This document shows, in pieces, positions 55,054 through 63,895 of a stretch of DNA of 64,000 nt. The DNA comes from Candidatus Propionivibrio dominans (lineage in GTDB: Bacteria > Pseudomonadota > Gammaproteobacteria > Burkholderiales > Rhodocyclaceae), in contig JADJNC010000003.1 in NCBI GenBank assembly GCA_016709335.1, forward strand, positions 62,001-126,000, read 5' to 3'. The notes under the pieces are model-generated. The model saw nothing but the letters and a program-made list of their open reading frames with translations. It had not been told where the DNA came from and searched no databases. Made by a program: the position numbers and the translations under genes. Positions within the stretch are counted from its first letter, which is position 1; each line of letters starts with the position of its first letter.

Positions 55054-56355
55054 ATGGACGTGAAACCAGATACTGCGGATGCAAAAACCCCGGATCGTGC
55101 CGACGCGACGATTCTCGTGGTCGACGACGAACCGGCCAATCTCGGGGTTCTCAACGCCGTGCTGCAGCCCCATTTCCGCGTCCGTGTCGCGCGCTCGGGC
55201 GCCGAGGCGCTGCGTGCGGTACTTGGCGCGCCGCGACCCGACCTGGTATTGCTCGATGTGATGATGCCGGCGATGGATGGCCACGCGGTGCTGGCCAGGC
55301 TGCGCGAAGACGCGGCCACCCGTGACTTGCCGGTGATCTTCGTGACGGCGATGGATTCGATGGAAAACGAGCAACAGGGTCTGGAACTCGGCGCGGTGGA
55401 CTACATCACCAAGCCGATCAACCCGGCCATCGTGCTTGCCAGGGTGCGCACGCAGCTCGAACTCAAGGCGGCCCACGACCGCCTGTCCGATCAGAATGCC
55501 CGGCTCGAAGTGCTGGTGACGCAGCGCACCGAGGCGCTGAATGAAGCACTGGAAAAGGCCGAGGCGGCCCATGCCGCAGTGAAGAAGGCCTACTTCGGCA
55601 CCCTGATGGCGATCAGCGCCCTGGCCGAACTGCGCGGCGCATCGATCGGCGAACATTCGCGTCGCGTGGCCGATCTGTCGCGGCAAGTGGCAGGCGCTCT
55701 GGGCATGAGCGATGCGGAAGCGCAGAACGTGTTCGTCGCTGCGCTGCTCCATGACATCGGCAAAATCGGTTTTCCGGATGCCCTGCTGATGAAGCCGGTC
55801 AACGCCATGAATGCGGAGCAATTGTCACTTTACCGGCAACACCCGGCGCTGGCGGCCGACGCATTGGCGCGCATCGACAGCCTGGCAGAGATCGCCGAGA
55901 TCATCCGCCACCATCACGAACGCTACGACGGTCTGGGCTTTCCAAGCGGCATGAGTGGCTTCGAGATCCCGCTGGGCGCGCGCATCATCGCCGCCGTGAG
56001 CGACTACGACGACTTCATAAGCGGCGCGCAGACTACCGCGCCGATGTCAAAAAAGGAAAGTCGCCGCCATCTGCTCGAAGGTCGCGGCCATCGCTATGAC
56101 CCGGCGGTGATCGAGCGGCTGCAGCCGCTGCTGGACTTCGATGAAACCGATACGATCGACGAGATACGGGTCAATGCCGGCCACTTGCAGGAAGGCATGG
56201 TATTGACGCGGGATGTGATGCACCCCGACGGATTCCTGCTGCTGTCGAAGGGCAAGGTGATGACGCGGCGGATGATCGACGAACTGGCCAGCGCAGAGAG
56301 AAGCGCAGGCCGCCGCACGGAGATTTACGTGCTGCCGCAGCGTGTCGGGCACTAA
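55054..56355 (+). CDS. Response regulator with HD-GYP domain
   Basis: 433 codons, 19 bases after the hemerythrin kinase. Receiver (about 15-140) with ILVVDDEPAN, LVLLDVMMPAMDG and YITKPINP. The HD-type domain has HDIGKIGFPD and HHHERYDGLGFP; the last is GFP instead of GYP, and the later part (EIPLGARIIAAVSDYDDF) departs from the usual ADVFDAL. A C-terminal ~70-residue extension (LQEGMVLTRDVMHPDG) resembles the tails of some HD-GYP proteins. Phosphodiesterase activity is likely but not certain. It is the probable output of the B12/PAS/hemerythrin kinase operon. Confidence 0.9.
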   Translation: MDVKPDTADAKTPDRADATILVVDDEPANLGVLNAVLQPHFRVRVARSGAEALRAVLGAPRPDLVLLDVMMPAMDGHAVLARLREDAATRDLPVIFVTAMDSMENEQQGLELGAVDYITKPINPAIVLARVRTQLELKAAHDRLSDQNARLEVLVTQRTEALNEALEKAEAAHAAVKKAYFGTLMAISALAELRGASIGEHSRRVADLSRQVAGALGMSDAEAQNVFVAALLHDIGKIGFPDALLMKPVNAMNAEQLSLYRQHPALAADALARIDSLAEIAEIIRHHHERYDGLGFPSGMSGFEIPLGARIIAAVSDYDDFISGAQTTAPMSKKESRRHLLEGRGHRYDPAVIERLQPLLDFDETDTIDEIRVNAGHLQEGMVLTRDVMHPDGFLLLSKGKVMTRRMIDELASAERSAGRRTEIYVLPQRVGH

Positions 56356-56368
56356 TGTTTCGAGTCTG

Positions 56369-56700
56369 AGGCTGTGAATAAATGGATAAATACCGCCCAA
56401 ACCGTCATTCCGGCGCACCCCAAATAGTCATCCTAAAAAACGCAGTTGAGCGTAATGCCAGTATCGTAGGCCCTCATCCCCGGCCCTTCTCCCGCAAGGA
56501 GAAGGGTGCAATCCCCCTCTCCCTGCGGGAGAGGGTCGGGGTGAGGGCCAAACCCTGGCCAAACATGGTGTTGCAGCCAGTTTGTCGCGCTCAACTGCGG
56601 TTTCTAGGTTCATAAAAACAATCAGATAAACGAGCTGGACCCCGGTTTCCAACGGGGTGACGAGCGTGGAAAACAGGCAGTAGTCATTTTTTCACAGACT
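56369..56700. mobile_element. Family A miniature element, copy 2, carrying a nested element
   Basis: Same ends (AGGCTGTGAATA... and ...TTTTCACAGACT) and same internal AATCGGATAAACGAGCTGG-like core as 30665-30832, but interrupted at 56432-56608 by a second miniature element. The right flank is CTCAG as in copy 1; the left flank is not an exact match. Confidence 0.75.
56432..56608. mobile_element. 177-bp miniature inverted-repeat element (family B), nested
   Basis: Terminal inverted repeats of 21 bp with 3 mismatches: CCTAAAAAACGCAGTTGAG at the left and CTCAACTGCGGTTTCTAGG at the right. The interior is two GC-rich hairpins (CCCTTCTCCCGCAAGGAGAAGGG and CCTCTCCCTGCGGGAGAGG, shortened). Flanks GTCAT and TTCAT may be an imperfect 5-bp duplication. 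Non-coding. Confidence 0.75.
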
Positions 56701-56791
56701 CTCAGGTGAATTGATTCACTGCCTCTGAGCAGGGGAGGCCGGGAGGGGTGTATTTCACTTGCCTATCTTGCCCGCTACGCAGTGCTCCCGT

Positions 56792-57808
56792 TTATTCAGG
56801 CCTGATCCCCTGTGCCTGGCGCAGCGCTTCGGCCAGTTGAAATACCGACATGGCGTAGAAGCTCGAACGGTTGTAGCGTGTGATCACGTAGAAGTTGTCA
56901 AACCCGAGCCAGTATTCGGTGGGCTGACCGGGGGTGACGAGGTCGATCAATGCTGCCGGGCGTTCGGCCAGTCCTTCACTGTCACGGGCCGCAACAACAC
57001 CCTGCCTTGATAACTCCTGCACGGGCACTGCCGGTTTGATGCCGGCGGCGATCAGCGCCGTCGGGTCGCCTTCCACGCTGGCCGGCAAGGCAACCGGGGC
57101 CCTGGCTTGCCAGCCGTGCAGATGCAGGTAACGTGCGACGCTGCCGATGGCATCATTGGTACTGTTGCGCAGATCGATCCGGTCGTCGCCGTCGAAGTCC
57201 ACGGCAAAACGGCGCTGGCTGCTCGGCATGAACTGGGGAATGCCCATGGCGCCGGCGTAGGAGCCCTTGATCGACAGCGGACTGACGCCGTTTTCCCGCG
57301 CCAGCAGCAGAAACTGTTCAAGCTCGCTGCGGAAAAATGCGGCGCGCGGCGGATAGTCGAAGGCCAGCGTGGCCAGCGCTTCGAGAACGCCGAAGCTGCC
57401 CATGTTGCGGCCATATTCGGTTTCGACGCCGATGATGGCGACGATGATTTCCGGCGGTACGCCGACGGCTTCGGCCCGTGCGAGTTCGGCCTGGTTGTCG
57501 TTCCAGAAGCGCAGGCCGTTGCCGGTGCGTCGCTCGTTGACAAAGCGCTCCCGGTAGCGCTGCCAGGAGCGCTGCTGTTCGGGTACGGCCGCCGGCCGGA
57601 TGGCGCGCAGTACGGTGGCGTTGGAATGGATGCTGGCGAACTGGTGTGTCAGGTGGGCGACATCGAATCCATGCTGCTGGTGCATGTCGATGATGAATTC
57701 GCGAACCTCGGGTACTGCGCTGAATGGCGGTGGCTTGGCGGCATGGCTGTCAAGGGAAAGAAATCCAGCCAGTAGGCCGAACAGCAGGGGGGCAATCTTT
57801 TTTCTCAA
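56792..57808 (-). CDS. mltB: Membrane-bound lytic murein transglycosylase B-like protein
   Basis: 338 codons from a TTG start preceded by AAAGGA. Signal peptide (FGLLAGFLSLDSHA/A) without a lipobox. The MltB family catalytic Glu lies in IIGVETEYGRNMGSFGVLEAL; MGIPQFMPSSQRRFAVDFDG and the peptidoglycan-binding-groove region DNFYVITRYNRSSFYAMSVF are also conserved. It cleaves glycan strands to anhydromuropeptides in the periplasm. Absence of a lipobox suggests a soluble (Slt-like) periplasmic form. Confidence 0.9.
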   Translation of the reverse strand: MRKKIAPLLFGLLAGFLSLDSHAAKPPPFSAVPEVREFIIDMHQQHGFDVAHLTHQFASIHSNATVLRAIRPAAVPEQQRSWQRYRERFVNERRTGNGLRFWNDNQAELARAEAVGVPPEIIVAIIGVETEYGRNMGSFGVLEALATLAFDYPPRAAFFRSELEQFLLLARENGVSPLSIKGSYAGAMGIPQFMPSSQRRFAVDFDGDDRIDLRNSTNDAIGSVARYLHLHGWQARAPVALPASVEGDPTALIAAGIKPAVPVQELSRQGVVAARDSEGLAERPAALIDLVTPGQPTEYWLGFDNFYVITRYNRSSFYAMSVFQLAEALRQAQGIRPE

Positions 57809-58170
57809 ATCCTTTTCTCCGTATACGTTGAGTCACTTGCCAACTTCAAGCATTTAAACTCGAAGTCCAGCATGAGTAATGCGGTTAGCTCAGGCAAGAT
57901 GCCATTGTATGCGAGCCTTCTCAAGCGCAATGTCAAATGGCCAGGCAGATCAGGACGCATTTTTTCCAGGACGAACGATAGCAAATTTCGCTACGTCTTG
58001 AATCCGGTTACAAGCAAATGGTTACACCTTCGCTTGTTGCCGAGTTGAGCCCTCGTTAAATGAATGCTGTGCATGTGATCTGGTGAAAAAATGGACAAAT
58101 GGGTAATAGTTCACACCTGTCTTCATTGATCTCCGCTACGCTAGCCAGGTTCAGGGATGGGGAAATAATG
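57809..58170. other. Divergent intergenic region between mltB and the FimV-like gene
   Basis: About 360 bases with lower GC than the flanks. The FimV-like frame could be extended upstream to 58099, but no ribosome binding site supports this. I see no RNA gene or clear palindrome. Confidence 0.4.
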
Positions 58171-59895
58171 ATGAAAATATACAAGTATTTCATATGCATG
58201 CTATTGAGTGCCTGCCCACTGTTGCCGAATCCTGCTGGAGCGAGCAGCCTGGGTGAAATCAGCACCATCAGCCCATTGGGTGATCCTTTCCGCGCAGAAA
58301 TCCCCCTGCTGAATCCTTCGCCTTCAATAACAGCCGCATGTTTCCGCCTGACCAGGGACTCGCCCGATGCCATTGACGACATCCCCTGGCTCACTAACGC
58401 TCAGATTACGGTGATGTCCTCGCCGCCTCGCCTGGTGATCAGCACGAGACGGCAGGTGGTCGATCCGGTGATCCAACTGGCCATCTATTCAAGTTGCGAG
58501 GCGTCGCTGACGCGCCATTACACCGCACTGCTTTCGCCTCCGGCAGAGCGGAACACCGACCTGCCGGTCACCGAGCATTTGTCCGGCGACACTGCGCAGC
58601 AAGTGGCCAGGACGAGGCCGGAACTTAACGTCAGGGAAACAAAGCAAGTCAAACGAAACACGCCGGGACGCAGTGCACAGGCTGGAGAAACAAGCGGCGA
58701 CATGGCGCGCCGCCTGTATCCGCGTAACCGTGTGGCGCAGCAGCGTTTTATTCGTCAGATGGTTGCGCTTAACCCTCAATGGCTAAGTTCGGAGTCGGGT
58801 GACGAGACACTGCCCGAAGGCGTTGAACTGCGCTATCCGACCCCATCGGTACCCCAGGACACGCCTGCAAGGCAAGCAACTCAGGCTAAGAAGCCTGCGA
58901 AGTCCAAGCCGGAAACGCCTGCCGGTGTCCGTGACCGACTCGTACTCATGCCGTTTGACCCGCTGCCTGAGCCATCTGCAGCCCTTGCCACGCCAGGTGA
59001 GATCAACAAGCTGTCGAGCGATATTGAGCTTCAAATCAACACAATGCGCGCTGAGTTGAACAGGCTACGTGCCGAATACTCAGCGCCATCACCCGCCATC
59101 CAGATGGTATTGCTTGAAATGGAATCAAGGTTGTTGGCAGTTGAGTTGAATGCTGCACGTATCACGCTGAACAATCTCCAGGCCGAAAGACCGGCAATAG
59201 CGGCAGCTCCGGCTCCCGAGGTGCCCGTCAACGCAGCGAACAGCGAAAAATTGGCAGTACAGCCGCCGCAACCAGCGCCACCCGCACCGCTCGTCGTTGC
59301 GTCGGTACCCTGGACTGCAAAGTTGCTGACAGCCAATATGGGTCTGCTTGTCGTGCTTGGTCTCTTGGCTGTCGGCCTGAGCGCTATCCTCTACCGAAGA
59401 ACCGGACGCGGCAGGAAGGCGTTGTTATCCACTACCAGCACACAATTCAGTCCAGCGCCCGATACTGTGCAGCCTATCAACCCCATACCGGCAAAAGTGA
59501 CGGAGCCCGCTGCTCCTCCCGCCCCTGCTGAAGTGCTTGTCGAGGCTGAAGTGCTTGCCGAGGTTGAATCGCCGATGGCGGTCAGTGTCGTAGAAAATCC
59601 CATGGAAATCGAACACACAATCGAGCTCGCCGACATCTTTCTTACCTACAAGCGAACGCAGGATGCCCTCGATGTTCTGCTCACTTGTATTCAGGAAAAC
59701 CCGAAGGAGTCGCTACGGCCGAGTCTGCGCTTGCTCGAGATATATAAGCAAGCCAACATGCGCCAGGAATTCGAGCATCTGGCAGAACAACTCGTCCAAA
59801 GTGTCAAAGTCAAACGTGTTCAGTGGGACGATACTCCGTCCCCGGCTACTGCGAAACCAGGCAAAAGTTCCGGCCCGGGTCATCTACACGCTTGA
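58171..59895 (+). CDS. FimV-like pole-organising/TPR membrane protein
   Basis: 575 codons from the second of two tandem ATGs (58171), with GGGGA 7 bases before. Signal peptide (about 1-25), then the FimV N-terminal domain (SLGEISTISPLGDPFRAEIP), a LysM-like part (MARRLYPRNRVAQQRFIRQM), a Pro/Ala-rich region with a coiled coil (INTMRAELNRLRAEY), one membrane helix (MGLLVVLGLLAVGLSAIL), and a C-terminal FimV/TPR motif (IELADIFLTYKRTQDALDVL). FimV proteins organise the cell pole for type IV pili and chemosensory systems. Full architecture is present though shorter than Pseudomonas FimV. Confidence 0.82.
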   Translation: MKIYKYFICMLLSACPLLPNPAGASSLGEISTISPLGDPFRAEIPLLNPSPSITAACFRLTRDSPDAIDDIPWLTNAQITVMSSPPRLVISTRRQVVDPVIQLAIYSSCEASLTRHYTALLSPPAERNTDLPVTEHLSGDTAQQVARTRPELNVRETKQVKRNTPGRSAQAGETSGDMARRLYPRNRVAQQRFIRQMVALNPQWLSSESGDETLPEGVELRYPTPSVPQDTPARQATQAKKPAKSKPETPAGVRDRLVLMPFDPLPEPSAALATPGEINKLSSDIELQINTMRAELNRLRAEYSAPSPAIQMVLLEMESRLLAVELNAARITLNNLQAERPAIAAAPAPEVPVNAANSEKLAVQPPQPAPPAPLVVASVPWTAKLLTANMGLLVVLGLLAVGLSAILYRRTGRGRKALLSTTSTQFSPAPDTVQPINPIPAKVTEPAAPPAPAEVLVEAEVLAEVESPMAVSVVENPMEIEHTIELADIFLTYKRTQDALDVLLTCIQENPKESLRPSLRLLEIYKQANMRQEFEHLAEQLVQSVKVKRVQWDDTPSPATAKPGKSSGPGHLHA

Positions 59896-60320
59896 TTGTC
59901 ATCTTGCCGCCACAAATCCAGTCGCTGATGATAGTCATTCGATGGGCAAGCGAAGGCCCGGAATTCCTGTGCAAGGTGCGTGTGACAACCGGCAGGCCGC
60001 ACCCCTGGCCACCTCGATAGAGCTTCCTGCGGGGCGTTACCCAAAGCTTGGGCAGTGACAGGATACGCCCAGAGGAAGTTGAGAGCTGCTGTCGCTAACC
60101 CGACTTATGGGCTGATGAATTACACCGTTGAGAAAACCCCTCCCGGCCTCCCCTTTTCAGGGGAGGGGCAAGGCAGTTCGCTCCGGCTTGTTCTCTCCGG
60201 GAAGACGTAAGTATTGGGTTGGGGGTGATAATCGGCTCAGAAAACAGCGGCACTTGTTTCATGCTAACCCTTTTCTTCAGGAGAGCGAGCAGCAGTGCGC
60301 TGAGGGCTGTCTTGCTTTGA
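59896..60320. other. Convergent intergenic region with repeats
   Basis: 425 bases between the FimV-like gene and the ferredoxin-domain gene. It contains fragments of the dispersed palindromic family (CGCTAACCCGACTTATGGG near 60093) and a CCCCTTTTCAGGGG-type hairpin near 60150. No gene supported. Confidence 0.5.
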
Positions 60321-62501
60321 TCAAATGAATACCTCGGCGCGCTTGAGCAGTTCTTCCAGCCCCGCCTCGTTCGGATTGCGCGGCTTGCCCGGATGGATGA
60401 TCGAGACCTGGCAACTCTCGGCGGCTTCGACCAACTGCGCGTAGGTACCTGCGTTGAGGTCGGCGATGTAAGCCTGCTTGTTGCCATCGTAGGCGAACAT
60501 CTTGTTGTTGATCTGCGTGCATTCATTGCAGGTTGAACAACGTGCCGTTTCGATGTACGCCTCGTCCGGCGATCTTTCCGCTTCCTGTTCGGCTGGCGGC
60601 GCAACGGGTGTTGCGGTAACAGGGGCAGCAAGGACGGCGCTGGCGCTCGCTGGTGCTTCACCAGCCGTCTGGACACTCGCCTCCCGGATTTCATTCTCGC
60701 GCGCCAGCAGCCTTTCGGCATGCGAGTTATTGATACCGCCGAGTTCCTGCAGGCTGTTCCACATGTCGCGGCAACGGCGTGCTTCGCGGATCAGCTTTTC
60801 ATCGACGATGACCTTCTGCAGCCTGTTTTCGGGATCGACCATCATCAGGCAGGGAACGCTGTCAAGCGGCCCCCGCTCTGCGCGCGCCACAGTTTCGCCA
60901 ACCGGCGTCAGGGTGCCGTTCCAGCGTGTTCTCGGAACACGGGCAAAGTGTTTGCTGTAGCGCGCGTCGCAGGCGACAAAGTCGATCAGCGTGAACGGCG
61001 TTTGCTGTGCCACCGACTGGTGCTTTTCGTCTTCATAGGCAAATTCACGCAGCGGCCAGTCCAGTGCCGCTTGCGGATTGGTGTCCAGCGAGAAGCGCGA
61101 AGCCCAGTCACGACCCGCCGCCGGGTCGAAGGTGAAGCTCGGGAAAACGCGTGACTCCAGTGCCGCCGCAGCGATCAGGTAGGGCGGAAGTTCGCCGCTG
61201 CCCGTGGCCGCACCGGAGAAGACGCTGAACAGGGCCGGGCCGGAATAGTCGAGCCCGCGCTGAATCTGTTGGCGTACCTGATAGAGGTTGGACGCCGGCG
61301 ATTGCAGAACGAACACGCCGTTCATGCCCATCGCCATGCTGGCCAGTTGCCTGCTGCGCAGGGCAAAGGCCAGGTGCCCGTTGCCGAGTGGCGATTCCTC
61401 GATGACGTCATCGGTCTGAACCACGATTTTGATCGGCAAATCGACGGAAAGAATCTCGGTCAGCGTGTTCTGCTCCGGTCCGGTCATGCCAGCGGCGTTC
61501 AGACGCACCAGATAATCCGGGAAGAGCGACAGATCGCTGGCTTCCAGGCCATTTTCACCGAACGAATCGAACAGCAGATCGTGCTTTGATTCATTGTATT
61601 CACCCTTGATCTCCAGCTCGGCGATGGCCATGGCTCTGGCCAGTTCAATGAGCCGGGGCAAGCGCTCGCGATAGGCGGCAAGCGCAGCGATGCAGCTATC
61701 GAAGGCGAAGGAGTAGGTCTCGCCAGTATCTGTTTCTGCTGTGCGGAAAAACTTTTGCGCGTGCAGCGTTGCCAGGAGATTGGTGACTCGACGCCGACGA
61801 GTATCGGACAGATTTTGCCTGGGTGAAGACTTGGTGAGAATGCGCGACATGGCCTCGAAATCGAAGTTGTCCAGGGGGCCGGTGCCGAACGAAGCTTTGA
61901 GGTTTTCGGCGCTTTTGCCCGCGTCCGAATTGACGAAGTCGGCCTTGATGATGTCGGAAAGCTTGAGCACCAGCCGCTCGATATCCTGGCTGAATTGCCG
62001 TGCGCGTTGCCCCTGCTTGATGGACCAGGCGTGGCCGAACAGGTGGAAGGGCAGGGCGGCATTGCAATCGATCACTTCGCCATCGATTTTCAGATTGGCC
62101 CGGGCCAGCGAAAGACTCTCGGCAATCGCCCTGTCCGCCTTGCCCAGCGGCGCTGCCGCCTGATCCCACAGGGCCGAGAACAAGCCGCTGGAACCACTCG
62201 CCACGCGCACGCGAATTTCCTGTTCGAGGCGCAAGACATGCTTCCTGATGCGCTCGCCATCGACGCCCTGGGCAACTCTGTCGAGGATGCCGTCAATCAG
62301 GCCGGACAGCGGTTCGACAAAGGTGCCATCCGGCCGCTCTGCGACGAGGACCAGCGGAAAGTCATAACGCAAATGGGTCAGGTCGCGGTAGCCGGCGAAC
62401 AGGGCGGGACGCAGACCGAGTCCGTCGAGCGCATCGAGGTGGGTGCTCAGCTTTTTTCCGGTCAGGTAAAAAGCAACATGCGTTTGCAGATCAGCTTCCA
62501 T
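60321..62501 (-). CDS. Large protein with C-terminal [4Fe-4S] ferredoxin domain, Kor-associated
   Basis: 726 codons if started at the ATG at 62501 (GGGATGG 9 bases upstream); a TTG at 62537 would add 12. The last ~75 residues hold a monocluster ferredoxin (ARCSTCNECTQINNK and a distant Cys in AESCQVSIIHPG). The preceding 600 residues resemble parts of the pyruvate:ferredoxin oxidoreductase family (for example GPALFSVFSGAATGSGELPP and DARYSKHFARVP), but I cannot assign them to a defined domain. It lies 3' of korB on the same strand, after a repeat. Likely role: electron-transfer or regulatory subunit of the 2-oxoacid oxidoreductase. Confidence 0.75.
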   Translation of the reverse strand: MEADLQTHVAFYLTGKKLSTHLDALDGLGLRPALFAGYRDLTHLRYDFPLVLVAERPDGTFVEPLSGLIDGILDRVAQGVDGERIRKHVLRLEQEIRVRVASGSSGLFSALWDQAAAPLGKADRAIAESLSLARANLKIDGEVIDCNAALPFHLFGHAWSIKQGQRARQFSQDIERLVLKLSDIIKADFVNSDAGKSAENLKASFGTGPLDNFDFEAMSRILTKSSPRQNLSDTRRRRVTNLLATLHAQKFFRTAETDTGETYSFAFDSCIAALAAYRERLPRLIELARAMAIAELEIKGEYNESKHDLLFDSFGENGLEASDLSLFPDYLVRLNAAGMTGPEQNTLTEILSVDLPIKIVVQTDDVIEESPLGNGHLAFALRSRQLASMAMGMNGVFVLQSPASNLYQVRQQIQRGLDYSGPALFSVFSGAATGSGELPPYLIAAAALESRVFPSFTFDPAAGRDWASRFSLDTNPQAALDWPLREFAYEDEKHQSVAQQTPFTLIDFVACDARYSKHFARVPRTRWNGTLTPVGETVARAERGPLDSVPCLMMVDPENRLQKVIVDEKLIREARRCRDMWNSLQELGGINNSHAERLLARENEIREASVQTAGEAPASASAVLAAPVTATPVAPPAEQEAERSPDEAYIETARCSTCNECTQINNKMFAYDGNKQAYIADLNAGTYAQLVEAAESCQVSIIHPGKPRNPNEAGLEELLKRAEVFI

Positions 62502-62589
62502 AGAAGTGTAGCCATCCCGTTCAATTCGTTTAATCAACTGCCCCGTAGCGCATCTTGTCGATGGTCGAGACCGCGCTTGCTCACCCTTT

Positions 62590-62754
62590 AGCCGTCATTC
62601 CGGCGCAAGCCGGAATCCAGTACCTTCTTCCGATATCGATTATTACAATCGGATAAACGGGCTGGACCCCGGCTTGTGCCCCGAAGGAAACACTCCTGGG
62701 GTGCGCCGGTGTGACGAGCGTGGACATCAGGCCGTGATGATTTTTTCACAGATT
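62590..62754. repeat. Family A miniature element, partial copy 3
   Basis: GTCATTCCGGC...GCCGGAATCCAGTACC, AATCGGATAAACGGGCTGG and the right end TTTTTTCACAGATT match copies 1 and 2; the left end is missing and there is a small internal insertion. It runs right up to the korB stop codon at 62756. Confidence 0.75.
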
Positions 62755-62755
62755 C

Positions 62756-63709
62756 TCAGACCGTATATTTGTCGAGCTCGGCTTCAAAGCCTTTGCGCAC
62801 CGTCTCGGTGGTGCGCAAGACGCCGGTTTGCCGTGTTTCCTCGTAACGGGGAATGTCGCGGTTCTGGTACAGGATGCCCACCGGGATGACGTCTTCGCTG
62901 GATGCAATTTCGCGCGCCCGGTTCATATCCAGCGGGTCATGCAGGAGCTGGTTCCTGTACGTTTTGGCGAGTCCGGCGCTCAAGTGCAATGCGTTCTCGT
63001 GGTGCAGCAACTGGATCCTGTCCGGGTCCTGCATCCAGGGGTCAAGCGACTTCGGCAACCATTCCGGGCAGCGTTGCAGGATGCGTACAAAGGAAAGTCC
63101 CTTGTGGTGATACGCCGCCTTGACGATCTCGAAAAGACTTTCAGGAATCCAGTCGACAGCCTGCGCGACGAACGAGGCGTTGGCCACACCGAGCGTCACG
63201 CTCAGCGGGTTCAGGGCATCGAGATAACTCCCGCGCGGCGTGGTGTTGCTCTTGGTGCCGATCGGCGACGTCGGCGAGGCCTGTTTCTTGGTCAGGCCGT
63301 AGATCTGATTGTCGTGCAGAAAAACCGTCAGGTTCATGTTGTAACGGATGGCATGGATCCAGTGGGCGGCACCGATACTGCAACAGTCACCGTCACCGGT
63401 ATTGACGAATACCGTCAGGTCCGGCCGGACCATCTTGACGCCTTCGGCGATCGGCAGCGCCCGCCCGTGGATGCCGTGGAAGCCGTAGGTCTTCATGTAA
63501 TGCGGGAAACGGCTGGAGCAGCCGATACCCGATACGAATACCGTCTTCTCCGGACGCAAACCCTCGTCGCGACACAGCCGCTGGACGGCGGCGAGAATGG
63601 CGTTGTCGCCGCAGTCGGTGCACCAGCGCGGCACGCCGCTCTGGTAGTCTTCCAGTTCGTGTTGCTCGTCATACAGTTCGAGCAGGCAGTCGGTGGCAGA
63701 ACAGTTCAT
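62756..63709 (-). CDS. korB: 2-oxoacid:ferredoxin oxidoreductase, beta (TPP) subunit
   Basis: 317 codons. Opening GVPRWCTDCGDNAILAAVQR, SGIGCSSRFPHYMKTYGFHGIHGRALP-type core (given in part), the TPP/Mg motif GDGDCCSIGAAHWIHAIRYN and DNQIYGLTKKQASPTSP are all diagnostic of the KorB/PorB-type TPP-binding subunit. It decarboxylates a 2-oxoacid (2-oxoglutarate or pyruvate) to acyl-CoA and passes electrons to ferredoxin. korA lies 187 bases upstream. Confidence 0.92.
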   Translation of the reverse strand: MNCSATDCLLELYDEQHELEDYQSGVPRWCTDCGDNAILAAVQRLCRDEGLRPEKTVFVSGIGCSSRFPHYMKTYGFHGIHGRALPIAEGVKMVRPDLTVFVNTGDGDCCSIGAAHWIHAIRYNMNLTVFLHDNQIYGLTKKQASPTSPIGTKSNTTPRGSYLDALNPLSVTLGVANASFVAQAVDWIPESLFEIVKAAYHHKGLSFVRILQRCPEWLPKSLDPWMQDPDRIQLLHHENALHLSAGLAKTYRNQLLHDPLDMNRAREIASSEDVIPVGILYQNRDIPRYEETRQTGVLRTTETVRKGFEAELDKYTV

Positions 63710-63895
63710 GTTTTTCCCTTACGAGTTAATGAGAAAGTCGCAACAGCGACTCACAAATCTCCCCTCGCCCTCTGGGACAGGGGTCGGGGGGCGAGATTGG
63801 GAATTCGCGGAGCATGCTCCGTGCCAATCGAGCGATTCCGGCTGCCAAGCCGGAATGCGCCCTGCAAGGGAGGGAAACGGGCAGGCCAGGGGCAT
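63710..63895. repeat. korA-korB spacer with palindromic repeats
   Basis: 186 bases, unusually long for korAB. It holds a CCCCTCG...GGGGTCGGGGG hairpin (about 63763-63798) and a GCTGCCAAGCCGGAATGC-type hairpin (about 63840-63858) related to the other dispersed repeats here. These may affect the relative expression of the two subunits. Confidence 0.5.
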
